NCBI GenBank assembly: GCA_014360385.1
Contig: JACIXO010000036.1
Location: 1-8,725, forward strand
DNA length: 8,725 nt
Source of the DNA: Actinomycetota bacterium
GTDB lineage: Bacteria > Actinomycetota > Humimicrobiia > Humimicrobiales > Humimicrobiaceae
Direction of reading: 5' to 3'
In this document: positions 1 through 5,642 of the stretch, in pieces
Layout of the letters: the number at the start of each line of letters is the position of its first letter
How positions within the stretch are numbered: the stretch's first letter is position 1
Program-made: the position numbers and the translations under genes
The notes under the pieces: model-generated
Told to the model about the DNA's origin: nothing
The model's input: only the letters and a program-made list of their open reading frames with translations
Database searches by the model: none

Positions 1-22
1 ATCTACCTATGATATCTACTTA

Positions 23-214
23 CTATATTGCCTTTTTTATCTTAGTTGACTTAAGGCACTTGGTGCAGAGGTTTAGATGCATTAATTTGCCATTAATTTC
101 AACCTTTGCTTTATGGATGTTAGGTTTGAACATTCTCTTGGTTTTCCTATTAGAATGGCTTACATTATTTCCAAAGCCTGGTTTCTTTTTGCAGATATCA
201 CATACTTTTGACAT
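23..214 (-). CDS. rpmB: 50S ribosomal protein L28, zinc-ribbon (C+) form
   Basis: L28 is a small protein of the large ribosomal subunit. The 63-residue product begins with a CDIC pair (Cys5, Cys8) and ends with a CTKC pair (Cys50, Cys53), so it should bind one zinc as a zinc ribbon. Between them is the family's basic core: [13 protein letters not shown] (residues 15-27), then a PNI motif at 31-33. Length is normal for the short bacterial form. The ATG at 214-212 has an AGGAGA Shine-Dalgarno site at 224-219 on the minus strand. It is transcribed away from all other genes here. In many bacteria rpmB lies next to Asp23 and fakA; here an SGNH hydrolase gene and a long spacer lie between. Identification is secure. 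Confidence 0.96.
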   Translation of the reverse strand: MSKVCDICKKKPGFGNNVSHSNRKTKRMFKPNIHKAKVEINGKLMHLNLCTKCLKSTKIKKAI

Positions 215-266
215 TTTATCTCCTGTACCTAAAGGTATAATAAAGATGTGTTATTTGAAATTATAC

Positions 267-294
267 ACTATATAAAAAAATATAAGACTTACAA
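267..294 (-). promoter_or_regulatory. putative sigma-70-type promoter of rpmB
   Basis: Read on the minus strand, a TTGTAA box (294-289) is followed after 16 bp by TATAGT (272-267). A second -10-like TATAAT lies at 265-260. Both are about 45-60 bp upstream of the rpmB start. The region is AT-rich, so chance matches are likely, but position and orientation fit. This is inference from consensus matching only. Confidence 0.35.
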
Positions 295-314
295 CACTTT
301 ACGGTTAAAGCTTA

Positions 315-338
315 CTTTTAATTTTTCTTTTAATTTTT
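315..338. repeat. perfect 12-bp tandem duplication
   Basis: CTTTTAATTTTT occurs twice head to tail (315-326 and 327-338) with no mismatch. It lies just upstream of the rpmB promoter on the minus-strand side. It is one of several short tandem duplications in the spacers of this window. Confidence 0.9.
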
Positions 339-470
339 CTGTAATCTAATATTTACTGTTATTTTAGGCTATAATAATTCCTGGTGTTTATCCAGACCCG
401 ATATAGCCGGGATAACAGTCAATGATATTATCATTTTACTTCTTAATTTTCAAGAATAATAGAGCGATGG

Positions 471-500
471 GGCCGTGAAGAATGAGAATTCTTCACGGCC
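471..500. repeat. perfect inverted repeat, 13-bp stem with GAGA loop
   Basis: GGCCGTGAAGAAT (471-483) and its exact reverse complement (488-500) flank a 4-nt GAGA loop, which is a GNRA-type tetraloop on the plus strand. The stem is far more GC-rich than its surroundings. No T-tract follows on either strand, so it is not a standard intrinsic terminator. It lies between two divergent genes. It could be a dispersed REP-like element, a protein binding site, or a structured leader of the downstream transcript. Confidence 0.85.
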
Positions 501-572
501 GGATAGATAGTGTAGAGTCAGGAGTAGAAGTTATATCAGAAAGGTAGTAACTTTTGCTGGGTGTTATATATC

Positions 573-590
573 TATGTGTATGTAGATGTA
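573..590. repeat. three degenerate hexamer repeats
   Basis: TATGTG, TATGTA and GATGTA follow each other directly at 573-590, one substitution apart from copy to copy. They lie in the non-coding spacer upstream of the SGNH-hydrolase gene. Confidence 0.6.
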
Positions 591-599
591 GGATATATG

Positions 600-636
600 A
601 TGGTGCATGTATGATGCATGGTGCGATGTGTGATTC
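600..636. repeat. imperfect tandem duplication of about 19 bp
   Basis: An 18-bp unit starting ATGGTGC at 600-617 is followed by a 19-bp copy at 618-636. The copies differ by one inserted base and two substitutions. Both contain several ATG triplets, but none opens a useful frame. It looks like a slippage product in the leader region of the SGNH gene. Confidence 0.7.
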
Positions 637-690
637 TATGTTGTTTGCCAGCCAGGGCTTGTGTTAAAGAGTTAAGATTTTCGATGAATT

Positions 691-1566
691 ATGGTTGGAA
701 AGAGACAGTTAATAGTAGGGACAATAGTTTGGATATTCTCAGTTCTCATTTTTTCTTTATTTTTTATCACATCATGCAGTTTGATCCTGGAAAAGGCTAG
801 TTCTATTTCAGGAGGTATTTTCAATTATCCTGGCCTACGCATTGAAACAAGAAGCATTGGTATTGAGGATATAAAGAATAATTACCCGAGAATAGCGTGC
901 TTCGGAGACTCAGTTACTTTTGGGTGGAATCTAAAGTATGAGGATTGTTACCCCTTCTTGCTGGAAGATCTGTTATCTAAGAATGGATACCCCACTGTTA
1001 AGGTTATAAACTGTGGTGTAGGGGGAGACACTGTTGTTGATGGTTACCAGCGTATTGAGAAGGATATTTTTTATTTTGAGCCCGATCTGGTTATTTTAAA
1101 TTTTGGGCTGAATGATGGAATGCTATGGGAGATTGAGAGAAACAATTTTGAAGAAAGAAAGTCATTAATATATGAACATGGGAAAAACTATTATGTGCCA
1201 AGGGTAGATTTAAAAGTCTTTTATCAGTATTATATAAGGATGATAGATGAGATAAACTCAAGAGGGATAAAGGTTGTGATTCTGGGCTTAAATCCAGTTC
1301 TGCATACCTTTCCTCTATCAATGGATGAAAGTTTGAGGGAAAAGCAGAGAGAAGTTTACGCTATGTATAATAACAAAATTCTAGAGATAGCCAGGGACAA
1401 AAAAATTGTCTGTGTAGATTTATGGAATATTTTTTTAGAGAAAAAAGACCTGAAAAACTATATTCAGGGAGATGGTATACACCCTACTGGAGAAGGTCAA
1501 TCTTTGATTGCTAGAAGTGTATTTCTTGTATTGAAGCAAAGTGATATTATAAGCAGATCAAGATAA
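691..1566 (+). CDS. SGNH/GDSL-family hydrolase, predicted lipoprotein
   Basis: This is a probable extracytoplasmic esterase or lipase of the SGNH superfamily. Block I is GDSVTFG with catalytic Ser74; block II Gly is in NCGVGG (about 107-112); block III is GLND with Asn141; block V is DGIHP with Asp261 and His264. All four SGNH signatures are therefore present. The N-terminus has a short basic start (K4, R5), a hydrophobic stretch at 7-27 and a lipobox-like ITSC ending at Cys29, suggesting a membrane-anchored lipoprotein. The 291-residue length is typical. The ATG is the first possible start because an in-frame TGA lies at 685-687; its Shine-Dalgarno site is weak. It precedes the fatty-acid kinase gene by 80 bp on the same strand. 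The substrate (acyl lipid, acetylated sugar or other ester) cannot be read from sequence. Confidence 0.88.
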   Translation: MVGKRQLIVGTIVWIFSVLIFSLFFITSCSLILEKASSISGGIFNYPGLRIETRSIGIEDIKNNYPRIACFGDSVTFGWNLKYEDCYPFLLEDLLSKNGYPTVKVINCGVGGDTVVDGYQRIEKDIFYFEPDLVILNFGLNDGMLWEIERNNFEERKSLIYEHGKNYYVPRVDLKVFYQYYIRMIDEINSRGIKVVILGLNPVLHTFPLSMDESLREKQREVYAMYNNKILEIARDKKIVCVDLWNIFLEKKDLKNYIQGDGIHPTGEGQSLIARSVFLVLKQSDIISRSR

Positions 1567-1592
1567 GAAAAGTAGATCAAATTAAGAAAGAC
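1555..1592. repeat. imperfect 19-bp tandem duplication over the SGNH stop
   Basis: Two 19-bp units start AGATCAA (1555-1573 and 1574-1592). They match at 14 of 19 positions, and at 14 of the first 16. The first unit includes the SGNH stop codon at 1564-1566, so the duplication extends from the gene end into the spacer. Confidence 0.6.
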
Positions 1593-1594
1593 AG

Positions 1595-1616
1595 GGTGTG
1601 TCCTAGGTGTGTTCTA
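1595..1616. repeat. 11-bp tandem duplication upstream of fakA
   Basis: GGTGTGTCCTA (1595-1605) is followed directly by GGTGTGTTCTA (1606-1616), one mismatch. It encodes most of an apparent N-terminal extension of the fakA frame from GTG 1596. Duplicated spacer sequence is unlikely to be real protein, which supports the later ATG start. Confidence 0.75.
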
Positions 1617-1646
1617 GCATTCTATTCGCAGAGGGGTAGTTCTGGT

Positions 1647-3362
1647 ATGGTTTATAAGCTCAATAAAGATGATGTAATTAAAGTTATAGATTCAATAGTG
1701 GATAATTTCAGAAAGAGTGAAGCAGAGATAAATAGTCTAAATGTTTTTCCTGTTCCTGATGGTGATACTGGAACTAATATGCTTCTTACCCTGAAGTCTA
1801 TAAGGGAAGAGCTAACAAATGAAGGAGAGTCTTTTTCTTTAAAGACTTTAGCCGAGAGAATCTCTTTTGGTGCACTTATGGGGGCAAGAGGAAATTCAGG
1901 AGTGATACTCTCCCAGATTTTAAAGGGGTTTCTTGATGTTGTTAAGAGTGCAGATAATAGGTTGGATTTGAATTTGATTGAGAAAGCACTAAAGTCTTCC
2001 AGAGACCTGGCATATAGCTCGGTTCAGGATCCCACTGAGGGTACAATGCTTACTGTGATTAAGGATATACACAGGGCTTTAAGGGAAATTGTCAAAAGCA
2101 ATAATGAAGTAAGCTTAAAAGATTTACTTGATGACATAATTAAAGAAACTGGAGAGTCAGTAATAAGAACTACATACCTTCTGCCAGTTTTAAAGCAGGC
2201 AGATGTTGTTGATGCTGGAGCACAGGGTATTCTGGAGATACTGGTTGGCTTGAGAAATGCTCTTTCCGAACTTGGGATCCTGGATAAAAGGCTTAAAAAG
2301 GAGGAGGAACTGGAAGAAGAGCTGGTTTCGGTTTCATCAGAGTTTCAGGCGGACTCTTCTGACCCTGAGTTAAGTTCCATCTATTCTGGGTTTAATGATA
2401 GTAGAGATGATGAAGATATTAAAGATGTGCAAGGTAGCATAAAATATATCTACTGCACTGAACTTATAGTAAAGGGGCAGAATATTGATGTAAGAAGGTT
2501 TAGAGAAGATATAGAAAGCCTGGGCGATAGTGCTATGGTTGTGGGGGATGAAAGATTGGTTAAGATTCATGTTCATACCAATGTGCCCCATAGAGTTTTG
2601 AGAAGGGCTTTAAGGGAAGGAACTCTTCACGATATTAAAATCAACAACATGATAGATCAGAGCATGCAGGCTACAATCAAAGGAAGGAGAGAAGAGCAAG
2701 ATAAGCCAAAAATTAAACTGGCAGTGGTTTCGAATGGTAGTGGGTTTGAGGAAATATTTAAAAGCATAGGTGCTGACGTAGTTATAAAGGGAGGCCAGAC
2801 AATGAATCCTTCCACTTATGACATTGTAAAGACTCTGGAGAAAATAGATGCAGAAAAAATAATTCTCTTCCCCAACAATAAGAACATAATTCCTACTGCA
2901 AAACAGGCAAAAAAGATCCTTAGAAAAGAACTTATAGTAATACCTACCAAAACTATTCCTCAGGGAATAGCCGGGGTTTTAAACTATAATGCAGACCTTG
3001 AACTGGAAGAAAATATCAGCAACATAGAGCGAGCTATTAAGAATATTAAAAGTGGAGAGGTCACAGTGGCGGTAAGAGATGCCAACCTTCTGGTAGGTGA
3101 AATAAAGAAGGGTAATTTCATAGGTCTACATGATGGTAAGGTGAGGGTTATATCAGAAAATGTAGTTGATGCTGTTGTTGATCTTGTAAAGGAAATGGTG
3201 GAAGGAAATGAGAGTCTTCTCACCTTCTATACTGGTAGGGATGCAAAACAGGAGGATACAGAAATAATAGAAAAAAAGCTCAAGGAGCAGTTTCCAAATA
3301 TAGAAATCGAGTTTTATACAGGAGGGCAACCTTTTTATCCTTATATATTTTCGATCGAATAA
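1647..3362 (+). CDS. fakA: DhaL/DegV-type fatty-acid kinase catalytic subunit (FakA/YloV-like)
   Basis: FakA phosphorylates fatty acids presented by a FakB partner, making acyl-phosphate for phospholipid synthesis. The 571-residue product has the full architecture. The N-terminal DhaL (Dak2) kinase domain has NVFPVPDGDTGTN, with metal-binding Asp38 and Asp40, the nucleotide loop GARGNSG (79-85) and VDAGAQG (188-194). An acidic linker spans about 215-263. A middle domain has Cys270 in YCTE and His308/His310 in IHVHTN, which match by motif the zinc ligands reported for Staphylococcus FakA. The C-terminal DegV-like domain has IKGGQTMNPS (about 380-389) and ends YTGGQPFYPYIFSIE. I chose ATG 1647 because GAGGGG lies at 1631-1636 and about 30 residues before the metal motif is usual; a GTG at 1596 would add 17 residues. 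No FakB gene is in the window. Confidence 0.92.
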   Translation: MVYKLNKDDVIKVIDSIVDNFRKSEAEINSLNVFPVPDGDTGTNMLLTLKSIREELTNEGESFSLKTLAERISFGALMGARGNSGVILSQILKGFLDVVKSADNRLDLNLIEKALKSSRDLAYSSVQDPTEGTMLTVIKDIHRALREIVKSNNEVSLKDLLDDIIKETGESVIRTTYLLPVLKQADVVDAGAQGILEILVGLRNALSELGILDKRLKKEEELEEELVSVSSEFQADSSDPELSSIYSGFNDSRDDEDIKDVQGSIKYIYCTELIVKGQNIDVRRFREDIESLGDSAMVVGDERLVKIHVHTNVPHRVLRRALREGTLHDIKINNMIDQSMQATIKGRREEQDKPKIKLAVVSNGSGFEEIFKSIGADVVIKGGQTMNPSTYDIVKTLEKIDAEKIILFPNNKNIIPTAKQAKKILRKELIVIPTKTIPQGIAGVLNYNADLELEENISNIERAIKNIKSGEVTVAVRDANLLVGEIKKGNFIGLHDGKVRVISENVVDAVVDLVKEMVEGNESLLTFYTGRDAKQEDTEIIEKKLKEQFPNIEIEFYTGGQPFYPYIFSIE

Positions 3363-3386
3363 ATCCTGGATATAAATCCTGGATAT
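3361..3386. repeat. perfect 13-bp tandem duplication after fakA
   Basis: AAATCCTGGATAT occurs at 3361-3373 and again at 3374-3386 with no mismatch. It begins inside the fakA stop codon (3360-3362) and extends the spacer. No hairpin or T-tract follows, so it is not a terminator. Confidence 0.9.
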
Positions 3387-3394
3387 TTAACTAA

Positions 3395-3406
3395 AGTGCT
3401 AGCACT
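3395..3406. promoter_or_regulatory. perfect 12-bp palindrome, possible operator
   Basis: AGTGCTAGCACT reads identically on both strands. It lies in the fakA-rsmD spacer, about 110 bp before rsmD. With no loop it would not form a stable RNA hairpin, so a dimeric DNA-binding protein is the more natural reading. No clear promoter is adjacent, and a 12-bp palindrome can arise by chance. Confidence 0.35.
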
Positions 3407-3517
3407 GGAATAATTTCTTAAGCATACTTCTTAATGTTAACAAAGTTCAACAGTCTTAGCTTCATTGGGTTTTATAAGTTCTGACAACACACAAGTGAGA
3501 TTGAGTGGTGATGGATT

Positions 3518-4069
3518 ATAAGAATTATTTCAGGCGAGTTTAAGGGTAGGAAACTTAAGACTCCTAGTGGATTAGAAATAAGGCCTACCCTTGATAATGT
3601 TAAAGAGAGCATTTTTAATGTGATTGGGGACAGAATATTTAATTCCATGGTGCTTGACCTTTTTGCTGGTACTGGCTCCCTTGGGATAGAATCCCTTAGC
3701 AGGGGTTGTAAACTTGTATATTTTGTTGATAAAAGTATAAGGGCAGTTAAAATAATAGAGTATAATATTGGTAGGCTTCGAAATGTTGAGGGTAGATACA
3801 AAATAATAAGAGGTGATGCATTAGAATTTCTGCATAGATTTAATAAATTTAAATGGGATATAGTTTTTTTGGATCCCCCATATAAAATAAATCCTGAGCC
3901 AATGAAGAGAATATTTGAAATTCTAGCCAGTAGAAAAATTACAGATAGTGATTCGTTGATTGTATATGAATTTTTCTTTAAGAAAGATATTAAAAGTGAA
4001 ATTGGGGATCTTTGTGTAATAAAAGAGTCTCATTTTGGAGATAAAAATGTGGTTTACCTTAGGCCATGA
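3518..4069 (+). CDS. rsmD: 16S rRNA (guanine966-N2)-methyltransferase, no standard start codon
   Basis: RsmD methylates G966 of 16S rRNA during 30S assembly using S-adenosylmethionine. The frame encodes RIISGEFKGRKLKTP, then RPTLDNVKESIFN, the SAM-binding LDLFAGTGSLGIE, and the catalytic DPPY. This is a complete RsmD of about 183 residues, the normal length. The difficulty is the start: the in-frame codons after TGA 3509-3511 are TGG ATT ATA AGA, and the first ATG, GTG or TTG is GTG 3620, well inside the conserved domain. ATA 3518 aligns with the usual initiator Met of MRIISG. GTG 3505, GTG 3508 and ATG 3511 lie in a different frame, so one extra base near 3513-3514 would explain it. Options are ATT/ATA initiation, a recent frameshift, or an assembly error. 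An annotation from 3620 would lose about 34 conserved residues. Confidence 0.88.
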   Translation: MRIISGEFKGRKLKTPSGLEIRPTLDNVKESIFNVIGDRIFNSMVLDLFAGTGSLGIESLSRGCKLVYFVDKSIRAVKIIEYNIGRLRNVEGRYKIIRGDALEFLHRFNKFKWDIVFLDPPYKINPEPMKRIFEILASRKITDSDSLIVYEFFFKKDIKSEIGDLCVIKESHFGDKNVVYLRP

Positions 4070-4074
4070 TCGGG

Positions 4075-4096
4075 TTTTAGGACATTTTTAGAACAT
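4075..4096. repeat. 11-bp tandem duplication after rsmD
   Basis: TTTTAGGACAT (4075-4085) is followed directly by TTTTAGAACAT (4086-4096), one mismatch. It lies just after the rsmD stop codon (4067-4069). It has no terminator-like structure. Confidence 0.75.
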
Positions 4097-4120
4097 AATA
4101 GGGAGGTATCTTAAAGTTGA

Positions 4121-4129
4121 TGGTATAAT
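4121..4129 (+). promoter_or_regulatory. extended -10 promoter upstream of coaD
   Basis: TGG followed by TATAAT (4124-4129) is a perfect extended -10 element (TGnTATAAT), about 47 bp upstream of the coaD start. No good -35 box is seen at the usual distance, which extended -10 promoters can tolerate. It would give coaD and the downstream coiled-coil gene their own transcript. The rpmF promoter has a closely similar TGGTATATT. Confidence 0.5.
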
Positions 4130-4132
4130 TCT

Positions 4133-4181
4133 GGATATGAAAATAAACATGTGAAAATATAGGATATGAAAGGATATGAAA
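4133..4181. repeat. 10-bp repeat in three copies, covering the coaD start
   Basis: GGATATGAAA occurs at 4133-4142, 4162-4171 and 4172-4181; the last two are perfect tandem copies. The last copy contains the coaD ATG (4176). The middle copy carries an ATG at 4166 in another frame. The duplication leaves one AGGA 11 nt upstream of the start codon and another only 1 nt away, so it changes the ribosome-binding context. Confidence 0.85.
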
Positions 4182-4670
4182 AGGATAGCATTGTGTCCAG
4201 GAACATATGACCCAATAACCGAGGGTCATAGAGATGTTATTATTAGATGCTCTGAAATCTTTGAGAAAGTTATAGTAGCTGTAGCAAATAATGTAAGAAA
4301 AAAGCCTTTGTATTCTATAGAGAGAAGGGTAGATTTTGTAAAAAGATCTTTAAAAAATCTGGATAATGTAGAAGTTGTAATTTTAGAAGGCTTGCTGGTG
4401 GATCTGGCTAAGAAAAAAAATGCAAAGGTGATAGTAAAAGGATTGAGAGCCGTATCTGACTTTGAATATGAGTTTCAGATGGCTCAGATTAATAAAAAAC
4501 TAAACCCTGAGGTTGAGACTATGTTTTTGATGACTAATCCTAAGTTTGCTTATCTTAGCTCAAGTGCTGTAAAGGAAGTAGCCAGGCTTGGTGGCTGTAT
4601 AACAGGACTTGTTCCTGAAGAAATAGAAAATGATATAAGAGAGAGTTTTAAGGAGGGGAAGTTTGATTAA
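4176..4670 (+). CDS. coaD: phosphopantetheine adenylyltransferase
   Basis: CoaD transfers AMP from ATP to 4'-phosphopantetheine, giving dephospho-CoA, the penultimate step of coenzyme A synthesis. The 164-residue product has the nucleotidyltransferase signature in PGTYDPITEGH (residues 8-18, with the TxGH-type ending), the CoaD-specific KGLRAVSDFEYEFQMA (about 88-103) and the late YLSSSAVKE motif (about 126-134). Length and order match the hexameric bacterial enzyme. The start at ATG 4176 gives the usual MKRIALCPGTYDP. It follows rsmD by 106 bp, the common rsmD-coaD pairing, but has a likely promoter of its own at 4121-4129. Its stop codon overlaps an ATG (TAATG) that opens only a four-codon frame. 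Confidence 0.96.
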   Translation: MKRIALCPGTYDPITEGHRDVIIRCSEIFEKVIVAVANNVRKKPLYSIERRVDFVKRSLKNLDNVEVVILEGLLVDLAKKKNAKVIVKGLRAVSDFEYEFQMAQINKKLNPEVETMFLMTNPKFAYLSSSAVKEVARLGGCITGLVPEEIENDIRESFKEGKFD

Positions 4671-4724
4671 TGAAAGATAGATAAATAAATGATAGATAAG
4701 TAATATAGTTTGATTGATAATAGG
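4670..4724. repeat. degenerate repeats of a start-like unit between coaD and the coiled-coil gene
   Basis: Three related units follow each other at 4670-4688, 4689-4709 and 4710-4724. The first two read as tiny frames, ATG AAA GAT AGA TAA and ATG ATA GAT AAG TAA; the third begins TTG ATT GAT AAT AGG and leads in frame into the next gene. They look like decayed duplications of a start region. Whether the mini-frames are translated is unknown. Confidence 0.5.
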
Positions 4725-4736
4725 ATGGAGAGAAAA

Positions 4737-5201
4737 ATGGACGCGTTAGAAATAATTGATAGAATTGAGGAGCTTATAGATAAAGGTAGAAAAGTTCCTT
4801 TTACTTCCAATGTGATGGTAAATGCAAGTGAGATTTATGAGATGCTTGATGAGTTAAGGAGCATTCTACCGGAAGAATTCAGACAGGCTCGATGGATAGT
4901 AAAAGAGAGAGAGAACATGATTGAAGAAGCAAAGAGACAATCAGAGAGGATAATAAAGGAAGCCGAAGAAAAAGCTCAGGTTCTTTTAAGTGAAACGGAG
5001 ATTTTGAAAAATGCGACCAGGAAAGCTGAGGAAATAATTTCTGTGGCTGAGTCCAGAGGGAGAACTATGAGACTTGAAGCGGAGGATTATGTTGATGAGA
5101 AACTTGCCAGCCTGGAAGCAGTTCTTCATAAATTACTCTCCTCTGTGGAAAAGAGTAGAGAACACTTCAAAACTTCAGTCTCTACTGATAACAAGCAATG
5201 A
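4737..5201 (+). CDS. DivIVA/ATP-synthase-B-like coiled-coil protein
   Basis: This matches the small coiled-coil protein often found beside coaD in Actinobacteria-like genomes and variously labelled ATPase, ATP synthase subunit B-like or DivIVA-like. The 154-residue product has a short N-terminal segment with VPFTSNVMVNASEIYEMLD (about 20-38), then a long, charged, Ala/Glu/Lys-rich helix (about 47-135) with strong coiled-coil character (for example ERIIKEAEEKAQ). There is no membrane segment or nucleotide motif, so an ATPase label is probably wrong. A role in polar or septal organisation is only an analogy. ATG 4737 is preferred because GGAGAG at 4727-4732 is well placed; TTG 4710 and ATG 4725 are in-frame alternatives. 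It probably shares the coaD transcript. Confidence 0.75.
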   Translation: MDALEIIDRIEELIDKGRKVPFTSNVMVNASEIYEMLDELRSILPEEFRQARWIVKERENMIEEAKRQSERIIKEAEEKAQVLLSETEILKNATRKAEEIISVAESRGRTMRLEAEDYVDEKLASLEAVLHKLLSSVEKSREHFKTSVSTDNKQ

Positions 5202-5261
5202 TCTCAGGTGATGATTTAGATTTATTCTTGACTTTCCTTTATATCAAGATGTATTTGTTTC

Positions 5262-5289
5262 TTGCATAAATTGGACTTTGTGGTATATT
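5262..5289 (+). promoter_or_regulatory. putative promoter of rpmF
   Basis: TTGCAT (5262-5267), a 16-bp spacer, then TATATT (5284-5289) preceded by TGG (5281-5283) forms a -35 plus extended -10 promoter. Transcription would start about 50 nt before rpmF. The TGGTATA core matches the element upstream of coaD. It lies where YceD/DUF177 usually sits in other genomes. A weaker TTGACT lies at 5228-5233. Confidence 0.5.
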
Positions 5290-5346
5290 TTTTACGTTTA
5301 ATTATAACAGGTTTGTAACGTTAACTAATAGTAGGAGGACTGCTAG

Positions 5347-5550
5347 TTGGCACTTCCAAAGAAGAAAACATCTAAATCAAGAAGAGACAAAAGAAGAACT
5401 CATGACAAGTTAAAAGTTATGAGCATTGTTGATTGTCCCAGGTGTCATAGTAAGAAAATCTCCCATCGAGTTTGCCCAAATTGTGGATATTATGGGAATC
5501 TGCAGGTAATAAAGTTTGATACAAAAGAAAAGAAAGCTAAACAGGCCTAA
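5347..5550 (+). CDS. rpmF: 50S ribosomal protein L32, zinc-ribbon (C+) form
   Basis: L32 is a small basic protein of the large ribosomal subunit. The 67-residue product starts MALPKKKTSKSRRDKRRTHD, the classic L32 N-terminus, and has two Cys pairs, CPRC (30, 33) and CPNC (43, 46), forming a zinc ribbon. The start is TTG at 5347, firmly set by a perfect AGGAGG at 5333-5338 with 8 nt spacing and by the conserved N-terminus. A promoter is predicted directly upstream. In many bacteria rpmF follows yceD (DUF177) and precedes plsX or rnc; here neither neighbour is present, the 145 bp before it is non-coding, and the next gene is an acyl-CoA synthetase. Confidence 0.96.
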   Translation: MALPKKKTSKSRRDKRRTHDKLKVMSIVDCPRCHSKKISHRVCPNCGYYGNLQVIKFDTKEKKAKQA

Positions 5551-5578
5551 ATCTTTGTGGATTTGTTAAGTCTTTTAC

Positions 5579-5633
5579 CTCATTTGGTTCTTTTGTTTTG
5601 TTTTTTAGTTTTTTGATTTTGTAAGTTTTTTAT
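5579..5633 (+). other. T-rich leader between rpmF and the acyl-CoA synthetase gene
   Basis: This stretch is dominated by T runs separated by single G or GA, such as TTTTGTTTTGTTTTTTAG. In RNA it would be a U-rich, largely unstructured leader. A weak 5-bp stem (AAATC/GATTT) lies before it near 5548-5563, so partial termination after rpmF is possible but not convincing. No promoter is evident for the next gene. Confidence 0.45.
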
Positions 5634-5642
5634 TGTGAAATT

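Larger units (their letters stand above)
295..690. other. divergent intergenic region without a supported gene
   Basis: About 400 bp separate the minus-strand rpmB promoter from the plus-strand SGNH gene. I see no credible complete gene. It contains a perfect 12-bp tandem repeat at 315-338, a 30-bp perfect inverted repeat at 471-500, hexamer repeats at 573-590 and an approximately 19-bp imperfect tandem repeat at 600-636. A plus-strand stretch open from 334 to a TAA at 457-459 has no start codon; its last residues weakly resemble the end of a dockerin-like repeat. I found no convincing promoter for the downstream gene. Confidence 0.6.

Noticed and set aside
9..275. Plus-strand 88-residue frame over rpmB
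   Set aside because: It is antisense to the clearly identified L28 gene and has no recognisable motifs.
471..500. Intrinsic terminator
   Set aside because: No T-tract follows the stem on either strand, and the site lies between divergent genes rather than after a gene end.
1596..1646. Longer fakA start at GTG 1596, adding 17 residues
   Set aside because: The extension is largely made of an 11-bp spacer duplication, does not resemble the family, and ATG 1647 has a good ribosome-binding site and the expected distance to the Asp38/Asp40 motif.
3395..3406. CIRCE/HrcA operator
   Set aside because: CIRCE has two 9-bp arms separated by 9 bp; this palindrome has no spacer and is not near a chaperone gene.
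3472..3801. Minus-strand reading frame opposite rsmD
   Set aside because: It is a shadow of the conserved rsmD frame, with no family resemblance. The same applies to the minus-strand frames inside fakA, the synthetase and the DRTGG gene.
4101..4127. Small gene after the GGGAGG at 4101-4106
   Set aside because: The possible starts TTG 4116 and ATG 4119 reach a stop within four codons, and the stretch overlaps the predicted coaD promoter.
5548..5600. Terminator after rpmF
   Set aside because: The only stem is 5 AT-rich base pairs; the T-rich run after it is interrupted and too weak to call.
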